Positions 15,420 through 24,406 of a DNA stretch of 64,000 nt are shown in pieces (within the stretch, counting starts at the first letter, position 1; each line of letters begins with the position of its first letter). The notes under the pieces are model-generated. The model searched no databases, was not told the origin of the DNA, and saw only the letters and a list, made by a program, of their open reading frames with translations. The stretch spans positions 202,358 to 266,357 of the forward strand of contig NZ_JAHLPT010000002.1 of assembly GCF_018918025.1 (NCBI RefSeq), in the 5' to 3' direction. Position numbers and translations under genes: made by a program. This DNA comes from Oscillibacter sp. MSJ-31. GTDB taxonomy: Bacteria; Bacillota; Clostridia; Oscillospirales; Oscillospiraceae.

Positions 15420-15681
15420 TTAATTCTTGTACCGTTAGAAAAAAGCATTGAAGTCAATTGATCATATCATGCACCCACTTGTGTAGTTTTGGGTGTCATA
15501 GAAGCACACTTTCAAAGATGATAAGCTGACCGTGTATTTATTAGAAGCAAATTCTCCTACGGGAGATTTCTAAGTAGTAATCCTGATGTGGCAACGCCCC
15601 CTCAGGTTTATACCGGCAGATCCCTGCCTCCCTAATTAAGCGCTTTGATTTGAGTAGTTCAAGTCAAGGTGCTCTTTTTTT
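15420..15681 (+). ncRNA. Candidate structured RNA ending in a terminator
   Basis: This 260-bp stretch has no gene but several hairpins (CTCC/GGAG, GGCAG/CTGCC) and ends in a 15-bp stem with three G-U pairs followed by seven T at 15639-15681. No strong promoter is obvious. It could be a small RNA or a long leader with an attenuator for the next gene. Confidence 0.35.
15639..15681 (+). terminator. Rho-independent terminator before the 15739 gene
   Basis: AGCGCTTTGATTTGA pairs with TCAAGTCAAGGTGCT through Watson-Crick and G-U pairs, loop GTAGT, then C and seven T. Confidence 0.75.
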
Positions 15682-15738
15682 GTTCAAATTCCGGATTCGG
15701 ATTTGAAAATATCATTTTTTGAAAGGTGGAAAAACAAA

Positions 15739-16893
15739 ATGACGGAAAGCAAAATCTTCGCAGACGATTTCAATTGCACATTTAAAGAACCAGATGATTT
15801 CCTGTGTTTTCTAAAAGAACGCAAGGAAAACAGCCGATGGATGGTAGCCCCCTCCAAAAGTCTCCAGTTTGAGTCCGTCGAAAAGGACAGCCAGTTTGGT
15901 AACCTGTACATGCAGCTTTATGAGCATAACGGGAAAGCAGAGATTCTGGCTGACACGATGGAAAATACCAGCATTATGCTCAAGGTTCATGGAGAAGACT
16001 ACCCCGTAAGATCCTGCGCATTGAAGACTATTCTGGAGCGAGCCCGAATCTCCGGTCACGCTCTGAATAAGGTTTCTACCGCAGTATTCACCCAGATCCT
16101 GAACTACTGTCTGGATGTGGCCTCCGGCGACAGTCTCATCAAGATTGCCGACGAGAAAGTATCTGCAGTACATGGCGGCGATCCTAAGGATTACGCCATT
16201 CTGGAGATGTTGCCACTCTTCCAAAAAGTAAAGGACTATCTGGATACGGAGTACCCTGGATGCCGCTTTCTGACTGCCAGCTTTGATCACTCGCTTGCTC
16301 TGGCAATCTGGAGCTTAGATGGTCAGTCTGATCAGCTGCTGGATACCTATCGCAGAGAATTAACTGCAAAGGGGCTCAATAGCCGTATGGCCATCAAACC
16401 AGGCGTGCGGTTCATGACCTCTGATGTTGGTGTCAGTGGAGCCAATCTCTACCCAATTCTCCTAGTTGGCAGCACAAACAAGATCATTCCCTTGGGCTAT
16501 CCCATTAAAACTGAGCATCGCAGCGGTGTGGATCTCGATTACTTTGAGGAACAGCTTGATCTGCTCTATGCGCGTTTTAAGGAAGCCATCGATCGGCAGG
16601 TAAAGCTTCTGCAGATTGAACTCCAGTATCCGTACACTACGATGTTGGGCGTTCTCAAACGCATTGGAGCGCCGAAGAAAATCAGCTACGAAGCTTCAGA
16701 TCTGTTTCTCGCGCAAGGCGGAGATAAGCCTTGCACGGCCTATGAAGTCTATCTCGCCATGAGCGATGTTGTCTTCATGGCTCAGTGCGAAGGTGCCAAC
16801 ACCGGCCGCATTGCCCAGTTGGAGGAGATTGTCGCTCGCGCGTTGAATATCAACTGGCATGAGTATGATCGCCCCGGCGACTTCAAGTGGTGA
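15739..16893 (+). CDS. Conserved hypothetical protein of the DNA-processing module
   Basis: A 384-residue soluble protein of unknown family. It has a helical segment ARISGHALNKVSTAVFTQIL near residue 110 and beta-rich parts after it. I chose the ATG at 15739 with GAAAGGTGG upstream. It opens a long plus-strand operon (15739-24275) whose other members act on DNA, and its stop overlaps the next start, so a role in element replication or recombination is likely. Confidence 0.6.
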   Translation: MTESKIFADDFNCTFKEPDDFLCFLKERKENSRWMVAPSKSLQFESVEKDSQFGNLYMQLYEHNGKAEILADTMENTSIMLKVHGEDYPVRSCALKTILERARISGHALNKVSTAVFTQILNYCLDVASGDSLIKIADEKVSAVHGGDPKDYAILEMLPLFQKVKDYLDTEYPGCRFLTASFDHSLALAIWSLDGQSDQLLDTYRRELTAKGLNSRMAIKPGVRFMTSDVGVSGANLYPILLVGSTNKIIPLGYPIKTEHRSGVDLDYFEEQLDLLYARFKEAIDRQVKLLQIELQYPYTTMLGVLKRIGAPKKISYEASDLFLAQGGDKPCTAYEVYLAMSDVVFMAQCEGANTGRIAQLEEIVARALNINWHEYDRPGDFKW

Positions 16894-17654
16894 TGACCAT
16901 GGCAAAAAAATCGATCCACACAAGCTGCCAAAGAGCCATCATCCAACTCTTAGAGAGCATCCAAGGAAAGTACAGTAAATGGGAGCTATGGCAGGATTTC
17001 ATTATCATGTCAGCGGTAAGCATTGCAAATGCCGTCAACACTCTTCACCGCGAGCAACGTGAACAGCTATATCTGGATCGGGCGAAGAAGTATTCCGAGT
17101 CTGAATTAGGCGTTTTCGCACAAATGCTCAAGGAAGCGATCGAAGAGATTGAACGGAATCCGGAACAAGATCTTCTCGGAGAACTCTTCATGGCGTTGGG
17201 ACTATCAAATGAGTGGAAAGGGCAGTTTTTCACGCCCTATCACATCTGTCAGATGATGGCTGCCATAATGCTGAGTACCGACTCAAATGACGCTTTTGCA
17301 AAAAAGGGATGGTGCTCTGTCAATGATCCCGCCTGTGGTGCCGGTGCACTCCTAATTGCCTTCGCAAACGAGTGCCGGCGTAAAAGCATCAACTATCAAA
17401 CTTCGGTGCTGTTCGTTGCCCAAGACATTGATTTTTTGGCAGGCTGTATGTGTTACATACAGCTAAGTCTCATGGGGTGTGCCGGGTATGTGGTTATCGA
17501 CGATTCCATCAAGAATCCGGCACTGTGCTATGACAAGAATGGACTCATTCCGAAGGATGAATCTAATGTCTGGTATACGCCAATGTACTTCAGAGACATC
17601 TGGGAACTACGGCGTCTATTCGCTCAACAAAATCTGATGACAAAGGAGTATTGA
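16893..17654 (+). CDS. N6-adenine methylase-like protein lacking the NPPY motif
   Basis: The 253-residue protein has the SAM-binding motif I DPACGAGALLIAF near residue 145 and the following FVAQDIDFLAG, as in HsdM-type N6-adenine methylases, and an N-terminal helical region with a QFFTPYHICQMM segment typical of this class. The catalytic [DNS]PP[YF] motif that should follow is not visible and the protein ends early. It is probably an inactive or non-methylating relative. The start overlaps the preceding stop; an ATG at 16899 is also possible. Confidence 0.72.
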   Translation: MTMAKKSIHTSCQRAIIQLLESIQGKYSKWELWQDFIIMSAVSIANAVNTLHREQREQLYLDRAKKYSESELGVFAQMLKEAIEEIERNPEQDLLGELFMALGLSNEWKGQFFTPYHICQMMAAIMLSTDSNDAFAKKGWCSVNDPACGAGALLIAFANECRRKSINYQTSVLFVAQDIDFLAGCMCYIQLSLMGCAGYVVIDDSIKNPALCYDKNGLIPKDESNVWYTPMYFRDIWELRRLFAQQNLMTKEY

Positions 17655-17655
17655 T

Positions 17656-18093
17656 ATGGCCAACTATGAGTGTGCTACTCGAACGAATTATTTTAGAGTC
17701 AAAGATCCGGAGGCATTCCGCAAGTTCATGAGCCGAGTGTACGGTGGCTGCGAGCTGGAAGTATGGGAAGAAAAAGATACTGCGGGCAATATCCAGTTCG
17801 GCTTTGGTTGCTATGACGGAATCAGCGGCTATGAGCCTGAAAGCCCTGAGACGGCAGACGATGACTGCGATTATGGCTATGACGAGTTTCTAGAGGCTCT
17901 TCAGCAGCATATTGCCGAGGATGATGCTGTCATCATCCTTGAATGTGGGCATGAAAAGCTCCGGTACATCATTGCTTCTGCCATCATTGTCACCAGCAAG
18001 GATATTGAGAGTCTCGATGTTTGTGACATTGCTGCTTCTCGTGCAGCAGTGTTGCTCAACAATCCGAGCTGGTGCACAAAATGCGATTACTGA
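17656..18093 (+). CDS. Hypothetical acidic protein
   Basis: A 145-residue acidic protein with an aromatic N-terminus (NYECATRTNYFRVKDPEAF) and a C-terminal helical part. The N-terminal pattern recalls small domains of conserved mobile-element proteins, but I know no function. It is 1 bp after the methylase-like gene in the same operon. Confidence 0.6.
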   Translation: MANYECATRTNYFRVKDPEAFRKFMSRVYGGCELEVWEEKDTAGNIQFGFGCYDGISGYEPESPETADDDCDYGYDEFLEALQQHIAEDDAVIILECGHEKLRYIIASAIIVTSKDIESLDVCDIAASRAAVLLNNPSWCTKCDY

Positions 18094-18106
18094 GGGTAAC
18101 GAACTT

Positions 18107-18283
18107 ATGCCGACTTTCAGAATTCCGTTAGTATGGCAAGAATACGGCCATATAACCGTCGCAGCAGACTCCAGGGACGAGGCCATTGCGTATGCACTTG
18201 GCCCTGACTGTCCGCTGCCAGATGGTGACTATGTGAGTGAGTCCGTCATGGTTGACGAAGATATTGAGATAGAGGAGATGTGA
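18107..18283 (+). CDS. Small hypothetical protein
   Basis: A 58-residue protein beginning MPTFRIPLVWQEYG with a highly acidic tail. It reads like the small conserved proteins that precede recombination genes in phages. The spacing to both neighbours is a few bases, and GAGGGTAACG lies upstream of the ATG. Confidence 0.55.
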   Translation: MPTFRIPLVWQEYGHITVAADSRDEAIAYALGPDCPLPDGDYVSESVMVDEDIEIEEM

Positions 18284-18286
18284 GTA

Positions 18287-19321
18287 ATGGCTTTGGATTT
18301 GAATTACACCCCTAATGTGTTTGTTCAGACTGAACACCTGACCGAAGATGAGTGGCTTGCCTATCGGCGCAAGGGAATTGGTGGCAGTGATGTTGCTTCC
18401 GCCCTTGGCCTTTCTCCTTATCGAACGAAGCGAGAGCTGTACTATGACAAGATTGGCGTCGAACCTGTCGTTCCGGATGAAGACAAGTCGATCATGTTCC
18501 AAATCGGGCATTTACTGGAAGACGTTGTCGCCCAGATCTTCGCAAAGAAGACAGGGTTCAGTGTCTACCGCGATCAGACCATGTACCAGCATCCGTTATT
18601 TCCCTTCATGCTCGCAGATGTAGATCGCTTCATTCACCTTCCCGATGGCAGCACAGCCATCTTAGAATGCAAAACCGCTCATTTCGATACCATGTGCAAG
18701 TGGGCCAACGGCGCTGTTCCTCGTCACTATGAGCTTCAGGTCAGGCACTACATGAGCGTAATGAATATCGACGTAGCCTACATTGCCTGTCTCTTTTCCA
18801 ATAATGAGAAAGACTTTGTATGGCGAAAGATTGAGCGAGATTTGGACGAGGAAGAGAACAACATTCTCCTCCTGCAGGACTTCTGGAACAATAACGTTCT
18901 GGCTCGTGTGGAACCTGAATTCACTGAGAAGCCCGACATGGTTCTCGATGCTCTGCGCCGCTATTACGGCCCCGCAGACTGCGCTTTGCCTACCGTTGAG
19001 ATTGATTCTTCGTACCTTCCCTCACTACTTCAGATTGCTGATCTCAGGGCTCAAAAAAGCATCCTTGAGTCTCAGGCGAGAAAGCTGGAAGAACAAATCA
19101 AGGTGGCTTATGTTCCCTTTGCGGAGCAACTCGGCAACGCTTGCGCCGCCGTTTGTCAGGGCAATAGCCAGCGCGTCACAATCACTTATAATCCGCAGTA
19201 CCGTGAAGGGATTTCTAAGGAAAAGCTCAATGCTTTGAAAGCCCAATATCCGGATATCTATGATGATTTTGTAGAGACAACAGAGAGTCGTGTCTTCAAG
19301 ATCAAGAAACAAGATCTATGA
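18287..19321 (+). CDS. YqaJ-family exonuclease (phage recombinase)
   Basis: YqaJ nucleases resect double-stranded ends for single-strand annealing. The 344-residue protein has the family core RRKGIGGSDVASALGLSPY, then FQIGHLLEDVVA, MLADVDRF and AILECKTA, giving the PD-(D/E)xK site, with QVRHYM after it. The C-terminus is coiled coil. It is followed by a RecD2 helicase and an annealase-like protein, consistent with a Red-type recombination module. Confidence 0.9.
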   Translation: MALDLNYTPNVFVQTEHLTEDEWLAYRRKGIGGSDVASALGLSPYRTKRELYYDKIGVEPVVPDEDKSIMFQIGHLLEDVVAQIFAKKTGFSVYRDQTMYQHPLFPFMLADVDRFIHLPDGSTAILECKTAHFDTMCKWANGAVPRHYELQVRHYMSVMNIDVAYIACLFSNNEKDFVWRKIERDLDEEENNILLLQDFWNNNVLARVEPEFTEKPDMVLDALRRYYGPADCALPTVEIDSSYLPSLLQIADLRAQKSILESQARKLEEQIKVAYVPFAEQLGNACAAVCQGNSQRVTITYNPQYREGISKEKLNALKAQYPDIYDDFVETTESRVFKIKKQDL

Positions 19322-19336
19322 AAGGAGACCTCTCTT

Positions 19337-19699
19337 ATGCCTCTTACCTATGTGTGTTCGCCACTCTCAGCCCCTTCGCGGGCTGAGATGCTGGCCAATG
19401 CAGCAAAAGCTTGCACCTACGCTGTCAAAGCTGAAGAGGAATTTGGCGACCGCGCTGTTGCTCCTCACGCCTATCTCCCGTATTTACTGGACGATAGAAT
19501 TGCAGAGCAACGTGCATTGGCGTTGGAATTTGACATGAAGCTTCTGACTATGTGCGCACGAGTGGTTGTATTTGGTTCTGCAATCTCATCTGGAATGCAG
19601 GGTGAGATTGACCACGCAACAAAGCTCGGTATTCCTGTATTCTATCGGCCTGCAATTGTCGAGTCTATGAGTGTGGGAGGGATGAAGCATGCTTTGTAA
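19337..19699 (+). CDS. DUF4406/DUF7768-like nucleoside-deoxyribosyltransferase-fold protein
   Basis: The 120-residue protein starts MPLTYVCSPLSAPSRAEM and has VVVFGSAISSGMQGEIDHA, the layout of the DUF4406 group related to nucleoside 2-deoxyribosyltransferases. These are common in phages, with uncertain substrate. Its end overlaps the start of recD2 by 11 bp. Confidence 0.75.
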   Translation: MPLTYVCSPLSAPSRAEMLANAAKACTYAVKAEEEFGDRAVAPHAYLPYLLDDRIAEQRALALEFDMKLLTMCARVVVFGSAISSGMQGEIDHATKLGIPVFYRPAIVESMSVGGMKHAL

Positions 19700-21899
19700 A
19701 TTTGAGAAAACCATCTTTCAGTCATCAAACGGGTATTGCGTCTTTTGCTATCAAACTCAAGATGTGACCGTGCCGGATGCAGCCCGAAGCAAATTCCACC
19801 ATGACAATAAGATTCACATCACAGCTGTTGGATATCATCTCCCGGCAACTAATACCGTTGATGTGGAACTACAAGGAACCTGGCAACCTTCAAAGTATGG
19901 TCTGCAGCTTGCTGTGGATCATTTTGAAACCATCGCGCCGCAGGATAACGCCGGCCTAATCGCATATCTCAGCTCTGGCTGCATCAAAGGCATTGGGCCG
20001 GGGACCGCAAAGGCTATCGTCGCTCGCTTTGGCACCAGTACAATGGATATCCTTGAGAACAATCCTGAGGCACTTCTTTCCGTCAAAGGTATCGCAAAAG
20101 CAAAGCTGGAGAAGATCAAGAGAAGCTATCAGGAGACCCATGAATTGCGTGATCTTACAGCTTATCTGGCTCCCTATGGCGTCACGATGAAAAAGATTGC
20201 GAAGATTCACGAGGAGTTCGGAAAGACCAGCTATGAAATAGTTAAGAGGGATCCTTTCCAACTATGCAGAATTCGAGGTTTCGGATTCCTAACGGTCGAT
20301 GCGATCGCTCGCAAGACAAAAGTGAGTCTTCGTAATCCTCTACGCTATTCTGGCGCAATCCACTATTGCCTTGAGGAAGCAAGGTCCAGTGGGCACTTGT
20401 ATCTGCCAAAGGATGAATTGCTCAGTAAGTGCTACGAGTTACTGAATAAGGATTTTGATCCTGCTGTAGTTCCTATGAGCGATATAGAGTATGCGCTGAA
20501 CTCCGAAGTTCAGCACAATTCCATTTATAACGAGAAAGGTCGGATCTACCTGACTTTTGAACGAAAATGTGAAGTCAAGGCAGCCAAGAGAATTGTGTCC
20601 ATGCTTCTGAACAACAACACGCCTACGATACCTGACATTCGAGCTGAGATTGTAAAATCTGAGGCCCAAATGCCCTATCAGTTGGCTCCTTCGCAACGCA
20701 GTGCTGTTGAACTCTGCTTAGAAGCACCGATTGCAATTATGACTGGCGGCCCCGGCGTGGGTAAGACCTCGACACTTCGAGTGATTCTGGATATCTACCA
20801 CCGTTTATTCCCAAAGCACGAAATTCTCCTTACTGCGCCAACCGGCAAGGCAAGCCGGCGCATGAGTGAGCAGACCGGCTTCCCAGCATCCACATTGCAT
20901 TCTGCCATGGGCATCCAATGTGACGAGGATATTGAGGAAAAGAACCCAGACTTCTTATCTGCGGATTTTGTCGTTGTTGATGAGTGTTCCATGGTCGATA
21001 TGCGGTTGGCCTACGCGCTATTTGAGCGATTGAAACCAGGTGTAAAGCTCCTATTTGTCGGCGACCCTGACCAGTTACCTGCTGTTGGGCCCGGCAATGT
21101 ACTGCGCGAGATGATCCGCAGCCAAATGGTTCCAACAGCCATGTTGGATACGGTTTTCCGTCAAGCAAGCAATAGCCGTATTGCGTTGAATGCGTATGCC
21201 GTCAATCACAATGACACTCACCTGCAGTATGGAGATGACTTCATCATGCAGGACGCAATTGATGGTGATGATGCAGCGGGGCAAGTCATGAAGTGTTTTT
21301 TCGAAGAGGTGGATCGGCACGGTTTGGAGAATGTCCAGATTCTTTCCCCATTCAGGCGGAGAGGTGCTGTTTGTGCAGACAATCTCAATCAGGCCATCCG
21401 CGAAATGATTAACCCCAAGCGTGCCGGCGTTAACGAAATCAAGTGTGGAACCAAGGTTTTCCGTGAAGGTGATCGTATCATCCAAACGAGAAACAGCGAG
21501 GCAGCCTCCAACGGTGATGTTGGCGTCATAGACGCAATTCGGGTTGATGAAGACGGCGAACCACAAATTGAGATTACTCTGGTTGATGGGCGTGAGCTTC
21601 TCTACACCGGTGATGATATGGAATATGTGGATCTTTCTTACTGCATTTCCATCCACAAATCGCAAGGTGCGGAGTTCCCAACTGTGATCATACCGCTATT
21701 GAAAGAGCACTATGTTATGCTACGTCGAAATTTGCTATACACGGCAATTTCCCGTGCAAAAAGCAAGGTCGTCATCATCGGGCAAAGGCAAGCTGTTTTT
21801 ACGGCTATTCACAAGTGCGATGTTGACAAAAGAAATACCGTTCTCGCCGATCGGATCATAGCTTATTATGAGCGCGAAACTCAACGGCGAGCAGTATGA
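19689..21899 (+). CDS. recD2: RecD2-like SF1B DNA helicase
   Basis: RecD2 is a 5'-3' helicase that works without RecBC. The 736-residue protein has the RecD2 N-terminal domain with helix-hairpin-helix repeats (IKGIGPGTAKAIVARFG, SVKGIAKAKLEKI), Walker A GGPGVGKTS near residue 350, DECSMVD, GDPDQLPAVG and a C-terminal SIHKSQGAEF motif. Length equals the family. It sits between the YqaJ exonuclease and an annealase-like gene and likely serves element replication or recombination. Confidence 0.93.
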   Translation: MLCKFEKTIFQSSNGYCVFCYQTQDVTVPDAARSKFHHDNKIHITAVGYHLPATNTVDVELQGTWQPSKYGLQLAVDHFETIAPQDNAGLIAYLSSGCIKGIGPGTAKAIVARFGTSTMDILENNPEALLSVKGIAKAKLEKIKRSYQETHELRDLTAYLAPYGVTMKKIAKIHEEFGKTSYEIVKRDPFQLCRIRGFGFLTVDAIARKTKVSLRNPLRYSGAIHYCLEEARSSGHLYLPKDELLSKCYELLNKDFDPAVVPMSDIEYALNSEVQHNSIYNEKGRIYLTFERKCEVKAAKRIVSMLLNNNTPTIPDIRAEIVKSEAQMPYQLAPSQRSAVELCLEAPIAIMTGGPGVGKTSTLRVILDIYHRLFPKHEILLTAPTGKASRRMSEQTGFPASTLHSAMGIQCDEDIEEKNPDFLSADFVVVDECSMVDMRLAYALFERLKPGVKLLFVGDPDQLPAVGPGNVLREMIRSQMVPTAMLDTVFRQASNSRIALNAYAVNHNDTHLQYGDDFIMQDAIDGDDAAGQVMKCFFEEVDRHGLENVQILSPFRRRGAVCADNLNQAIREMINPKRAGVNEIKCGTKVFREGDRIIQTRNSEAASNGDVGVIDAIRVDEDGEPQIEITLVDGRELLYTGDDMEYVDLSYCISIHKSQGAEFPTVIIPLLKEHYVMLRRNLLYTAISRAKSKVVIIGQRQAVFTAIHKCDVDKRNTVLADRIIAYYERETQRRAV

Positions 21900-21904
21900 A
21901 TAAA

Positions 21905-21935
21905 CCGGGGCAAGGCTGTAATTGCCTTGCCCCGG
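21905..21935. terminator. Perfect 12-bp hairpin between recD2 and the next gene
   Basis: CCGGGGCAAGGC and GCCTTGCCCCGG flank a 7-nt loop 5 bp after the recD2 stop. No T-run follows and the ribosome site of the next gene begins 7 nt later, so it may be a stabilising or processing hairpin. Confidence 0.5.
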
Positions 21936-21957
21936 AAAGACAAGGAGGATTATTTTT

Positions 21958-22746
21958 ATGACGGAATCTATTATGAAGAACATGCCTACAATCAATTCTG
22001 TAGATGGGTTTAATCCTGCGGACTTTACTCGGCGCTTGCCAAATGAAGACGGCAGCCTGAGTTTATATCTGGATGTAAAATATCGACTGCTCTGGTTCCG
22101 GCTACACAAGCCAAACGGTAAGATCGACACTGAAATCATCCATGTCGATGAGAAGTCGGCCGTCGTTTGCTGCAAGCTCTATGATGATAAGTCTGATCCT
22201 GCAGATCAGTATGTAGCCCGTTCCTGTGCTCAACGCTTCCTGACAAGCGAGAAGTTCGGCGATCGCTATCTGGAGATTGCCGAAACAGCAGCTTTGGGCC
22301 GCGTGCTTGCCGCCGCAGGATACGGGACACAGTTTTGTGGCAGCACAGATTTGCTTGGGGACATCATTGCCGATGCTCCCATTGATATGGCCGCGATGGA
22401 AGATGCACAGGACGCAACTCCTGATAGTGGCGCTCATGTCATGCATCAGGTTACATCCACTGCATCGCCCCAGGCTCCTGCTACGCCGGTACCCACGCCA
22501 ACGTCTGTACCTTCGAAACAGAACAAGCCTCTCTCTTTGGACGAGCTCCTCAATACTATGACTTTAGACGACGCCAAGAATGTGATCGTCGATGTCGGTC
22601 GCTATGCCGGCACTTCTCTGGGGCAGATCGTCATGAGCAACCCCCGAGATCTTGAATGGTATGTGAAGTACTATGCCGGCAAAAACCTGGCTCTGAAAGC
22701 AGGTGCCATTCTACTGATGAATGCCGCAACCACTAAAGCCAGCTAA
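21958..22746 (+). CDS. Probable single-strand annealing or ssDNA-binding protein
   Basis: The 262-residue protein carries YLEIAETAALGRVLAAAGYGTQF (residues about 98-120), which recalls the A-E-T-x-A-x-G-R-A-L motif of phage annealing proteins. A Pro/Thr-rich linker follows, and the C-terminal 70 residues (GRYAGTSLGQIVMSNPRDLEW) form a small domain found on exonuclease-like proteins. CAAGGAGG supports the ATG. Next to YqaJ and RecD2, an annealase role is the best fit but unproven. Confidence 0.6.
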   Translation: MTESIMKNMPTINSVDGFNPADFTRRLPNEDGSLSLYLDVKYRLLWFRLHKPNGKIDTEIIHVDEKSAVVCCKLYDDKSDPADQYVARSCAQRFLTSEKFGDRYLEIAETAALGRVLAAAGYGTQFCGSTDLLGDIIADAPIDMAAMEDAQDATPDSGAHVMHQVTSTASPQAPATPVPTPTSVPSKQNKPLSLDELLNTMTLDDAKNVIVDVGRYAGTSLGQIVMSNPRDLEWYVKYYAGKNLALKAGAILLMNAATTKAS

Positions 22747-22779
22747 ATAGGCATTCTTACCGAATGGAGGTGAAGTAAA

Positions 22780-23907
22780 ATGGGTTCAGCAGGCAATTTG
22801 CCGTGTTCCATTGAAGATGTCATCAATCTTGTAGGCATCAAAGTGGTGCGAAACACCGGCACGCAGTTGCACTGCAAATGTCCGTTTTGCGATGACAAGA
22901 AGGCTCACCTGAATGTAAAAATAAGCAAGAACGTCTTTCGTTGCAATCGTTGTGGGCGTGGTGGCGGTGTTCTCCATCTTTACTCACTGATGCATGATGT
23001 CACCATGAATACAGCCTACGACGAGCTATGCCGCATTTTCAACTCTGGCGTTGATTCAACTCGGGAAGCATTCCCGAAGCGCATTGCCGAGGTTGTAGCA
23101 CCGGAATTGCCCATAGCTTCAATCGAGGTACGAGACAACACCTACAGTAACCTTCTTTCCCTGCTCTCGCTGGGTGCCGCACATCGAGAGTCCCTGCTTC
23201 TGCGGGGACTCTCCAATGATGACATTAACCGGCTTGGTTATAAGACAACGCCGGCAGTCAGAGCACCCAAAATTGTGACGCAATTACTTGAGCGAGGGTG
23301 CGAGCTGCAAGGGGTTCCTGGTTTCTACTGTGACCGTGACACAAGCCGTTGGAAATTGGATATTAGAGGCTCAGGGATCATGCTTCCGGATCGAAACAGT
23401 CGCGGACAAATCGAGGCTATTCAGATCCGGCTTGACAAGGTTCACAAGTCAAAGTTCAACAATCTGACAAGCGTGGATCGCTACTGCGGCACGTCTGCCA
23501 CATGCTGTCCGCATTTTGTTGGTGTCACGCAAGAAACTGATGCCGTCTATCTTACAGAAGGCGTCATGAAGTCAGATATCGCATACTGCCTTTCTTGTGA
23601 ATTGGGTTGCCCCAGAGCCTTTGTCGGGCTAACGGGGGTCGGAAATATCAATCAGTTTCAAAGAGCTCTGACAGAACTTCATGAACTTGGGATCTACAGG
23701 ATTAAAGTTGCCTTTGATATGGATGCCACTGTAAATGAGAATGTTCGGGCAGCTAGAAATCGCGTTCTGGAAACAGGATGCGATGCTGGCTTTGATATGA
23801 CTCCGGTCGCCTGGGATCCCCGCAGCAAAGGAATTGATGATCTATTGCTCATGATCAAGAAAAACCGCCTGAACAAAAAATCCATGGAGGAACAATATGT
23901 CGATTGA
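22780..23907 (+). CDS. CHC2 zinc-finger primase-like protein with TOPRIM/DUF3854 domain
   Basis: The 375-residue protein opens with a CHC2-type zinc finger (HCKCPFC at 31-37, FRCNRCGRGGG at 53-63), as in DnaG. The C-terminal part (AVYLTEGVMKSDIAYCLS, then RIKVAFDMDA) is a TOPRIM-like domain of the DUF3854 type. It lacks a helicase domain. It likely primes replication of the element. GGAGG lies upstream. Confidence 0.87.
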   Translation: MGSAGNLPCSIEDVINLVGIKVVRNTGTQLHCKCPFCDDKKAHLNVKISKNVFRCNRCGRGGGVLHLYSLMHDVTMNTAYDELCRIFNSGVDSTREAFPKRIAEVVAPELPIASIEVRDNTYSNLLSLLSLGAAHRESLLLRGLSNDDINRLGYKTTPAVRAPKIVTQLLERGCELQGVPGFYCDRDTSRWKLDIRGSGIMLPDRNSRGQIEAIQIRLDKVHKSKFNNLTSVDRYCGTSATCCPHFVGVTQETDAVYLTEGVMKSDIAYCLSCELGCPRAFVGLTGVGNINQFQRALTELHELGIYRIKVAFDMDATVNENVRAARNRVLETGCDAGFDMTPVAWDPRSKGIDDLLLMIKKNRLNKKSMEEQYVD

Positions 23908-24058
23908 TTTTTACTTTTCTGATCTGACCCCGACAGCTCAGCGGCGATTGCTGGAGGCACAAGGGCTCTCATGCGCAGAGGATGGGAACTACGATCTTGA
24001 TATCGTCCCTCTCTTTACGCTCGATATTGAAGTAGAGGGGAATCAGAACAATGGATGA
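23897..24058 (+). CDS. Small hypothetical protein
   Basis: A 53-residue protein (MSIDFYFSDLTPTAQRRLLE at the start) overlapping the primase end by 11 bp and the next gene start by 8 bp, with GGAGGAAC upstream. The TPTAQRRLLEAQG pattern is seen in short mobile-element proteins. No function is known to me. Confidence 0.6.
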   Translation: MSIDFYFSDLTPTAQRRLLEAQGLSCAEDGNYDLDIVPLFTLDIEVEGNQNNG

Positions 24059-24275
24059 AACAAAACATGATCGCTTCGTGCGAGTTGCTGAAAAGCGTAT
24101 GGAAGTTCTCATCAACGACTTCTATAAACTGGGTAACTGTGCATCTCGTTTTTCTTACGACTACACCGATGAAGAAGTTGAAAAGATTCTCGGAGAAATC
24201 GAGCATCAAACCAACTTTCTGAGAGATCGCTTTTCTGGAAAAAAATCTTTTACTCTTAACTCAGTGAATGAGTGA
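24051..24275 (+). CDS. Conserved small mobile-element protein
   Basis: The 74-residue protein has RFVRVAEKRMEVLINDFYKL and YTDEEVEKILGEIE. This pattern is common in small proteins of Firmicutes phages and conjugative elements. It is the last gene of the operon and is followed by a strong terminator. Confidence 0.65.
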   Translation: MDETKHDRFVRVAEKRMEVLINDFYKLGNCASRFSYDYTDEEVEKILGEIEHQTNFLRDRFSGKKSFTLNSVNE

Positions 24276-24279
24276 TCAA

Positions 24280-24317
24280 GCGAGGTGGAAGCTATGTGCT
24301 TCCACCTCGCTATTTTT
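24280..24317 (+). terminator. Strong terminator of the DNA-processing operon
   Basis: A 13-bp perfect stem (GCGAGGTGGAAGC with its complement), loop TATGT, then TATTTTT. Confidence 0.9.
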
Positions 24318-24406
24318 GACTCCAAACCATCTTGTCCGGTTTATGGGACTCGGTTTCAATTATGCTGTGTATAGTAAAACTAAACTACATCTTAGAGAGG
24401 AGCGAA

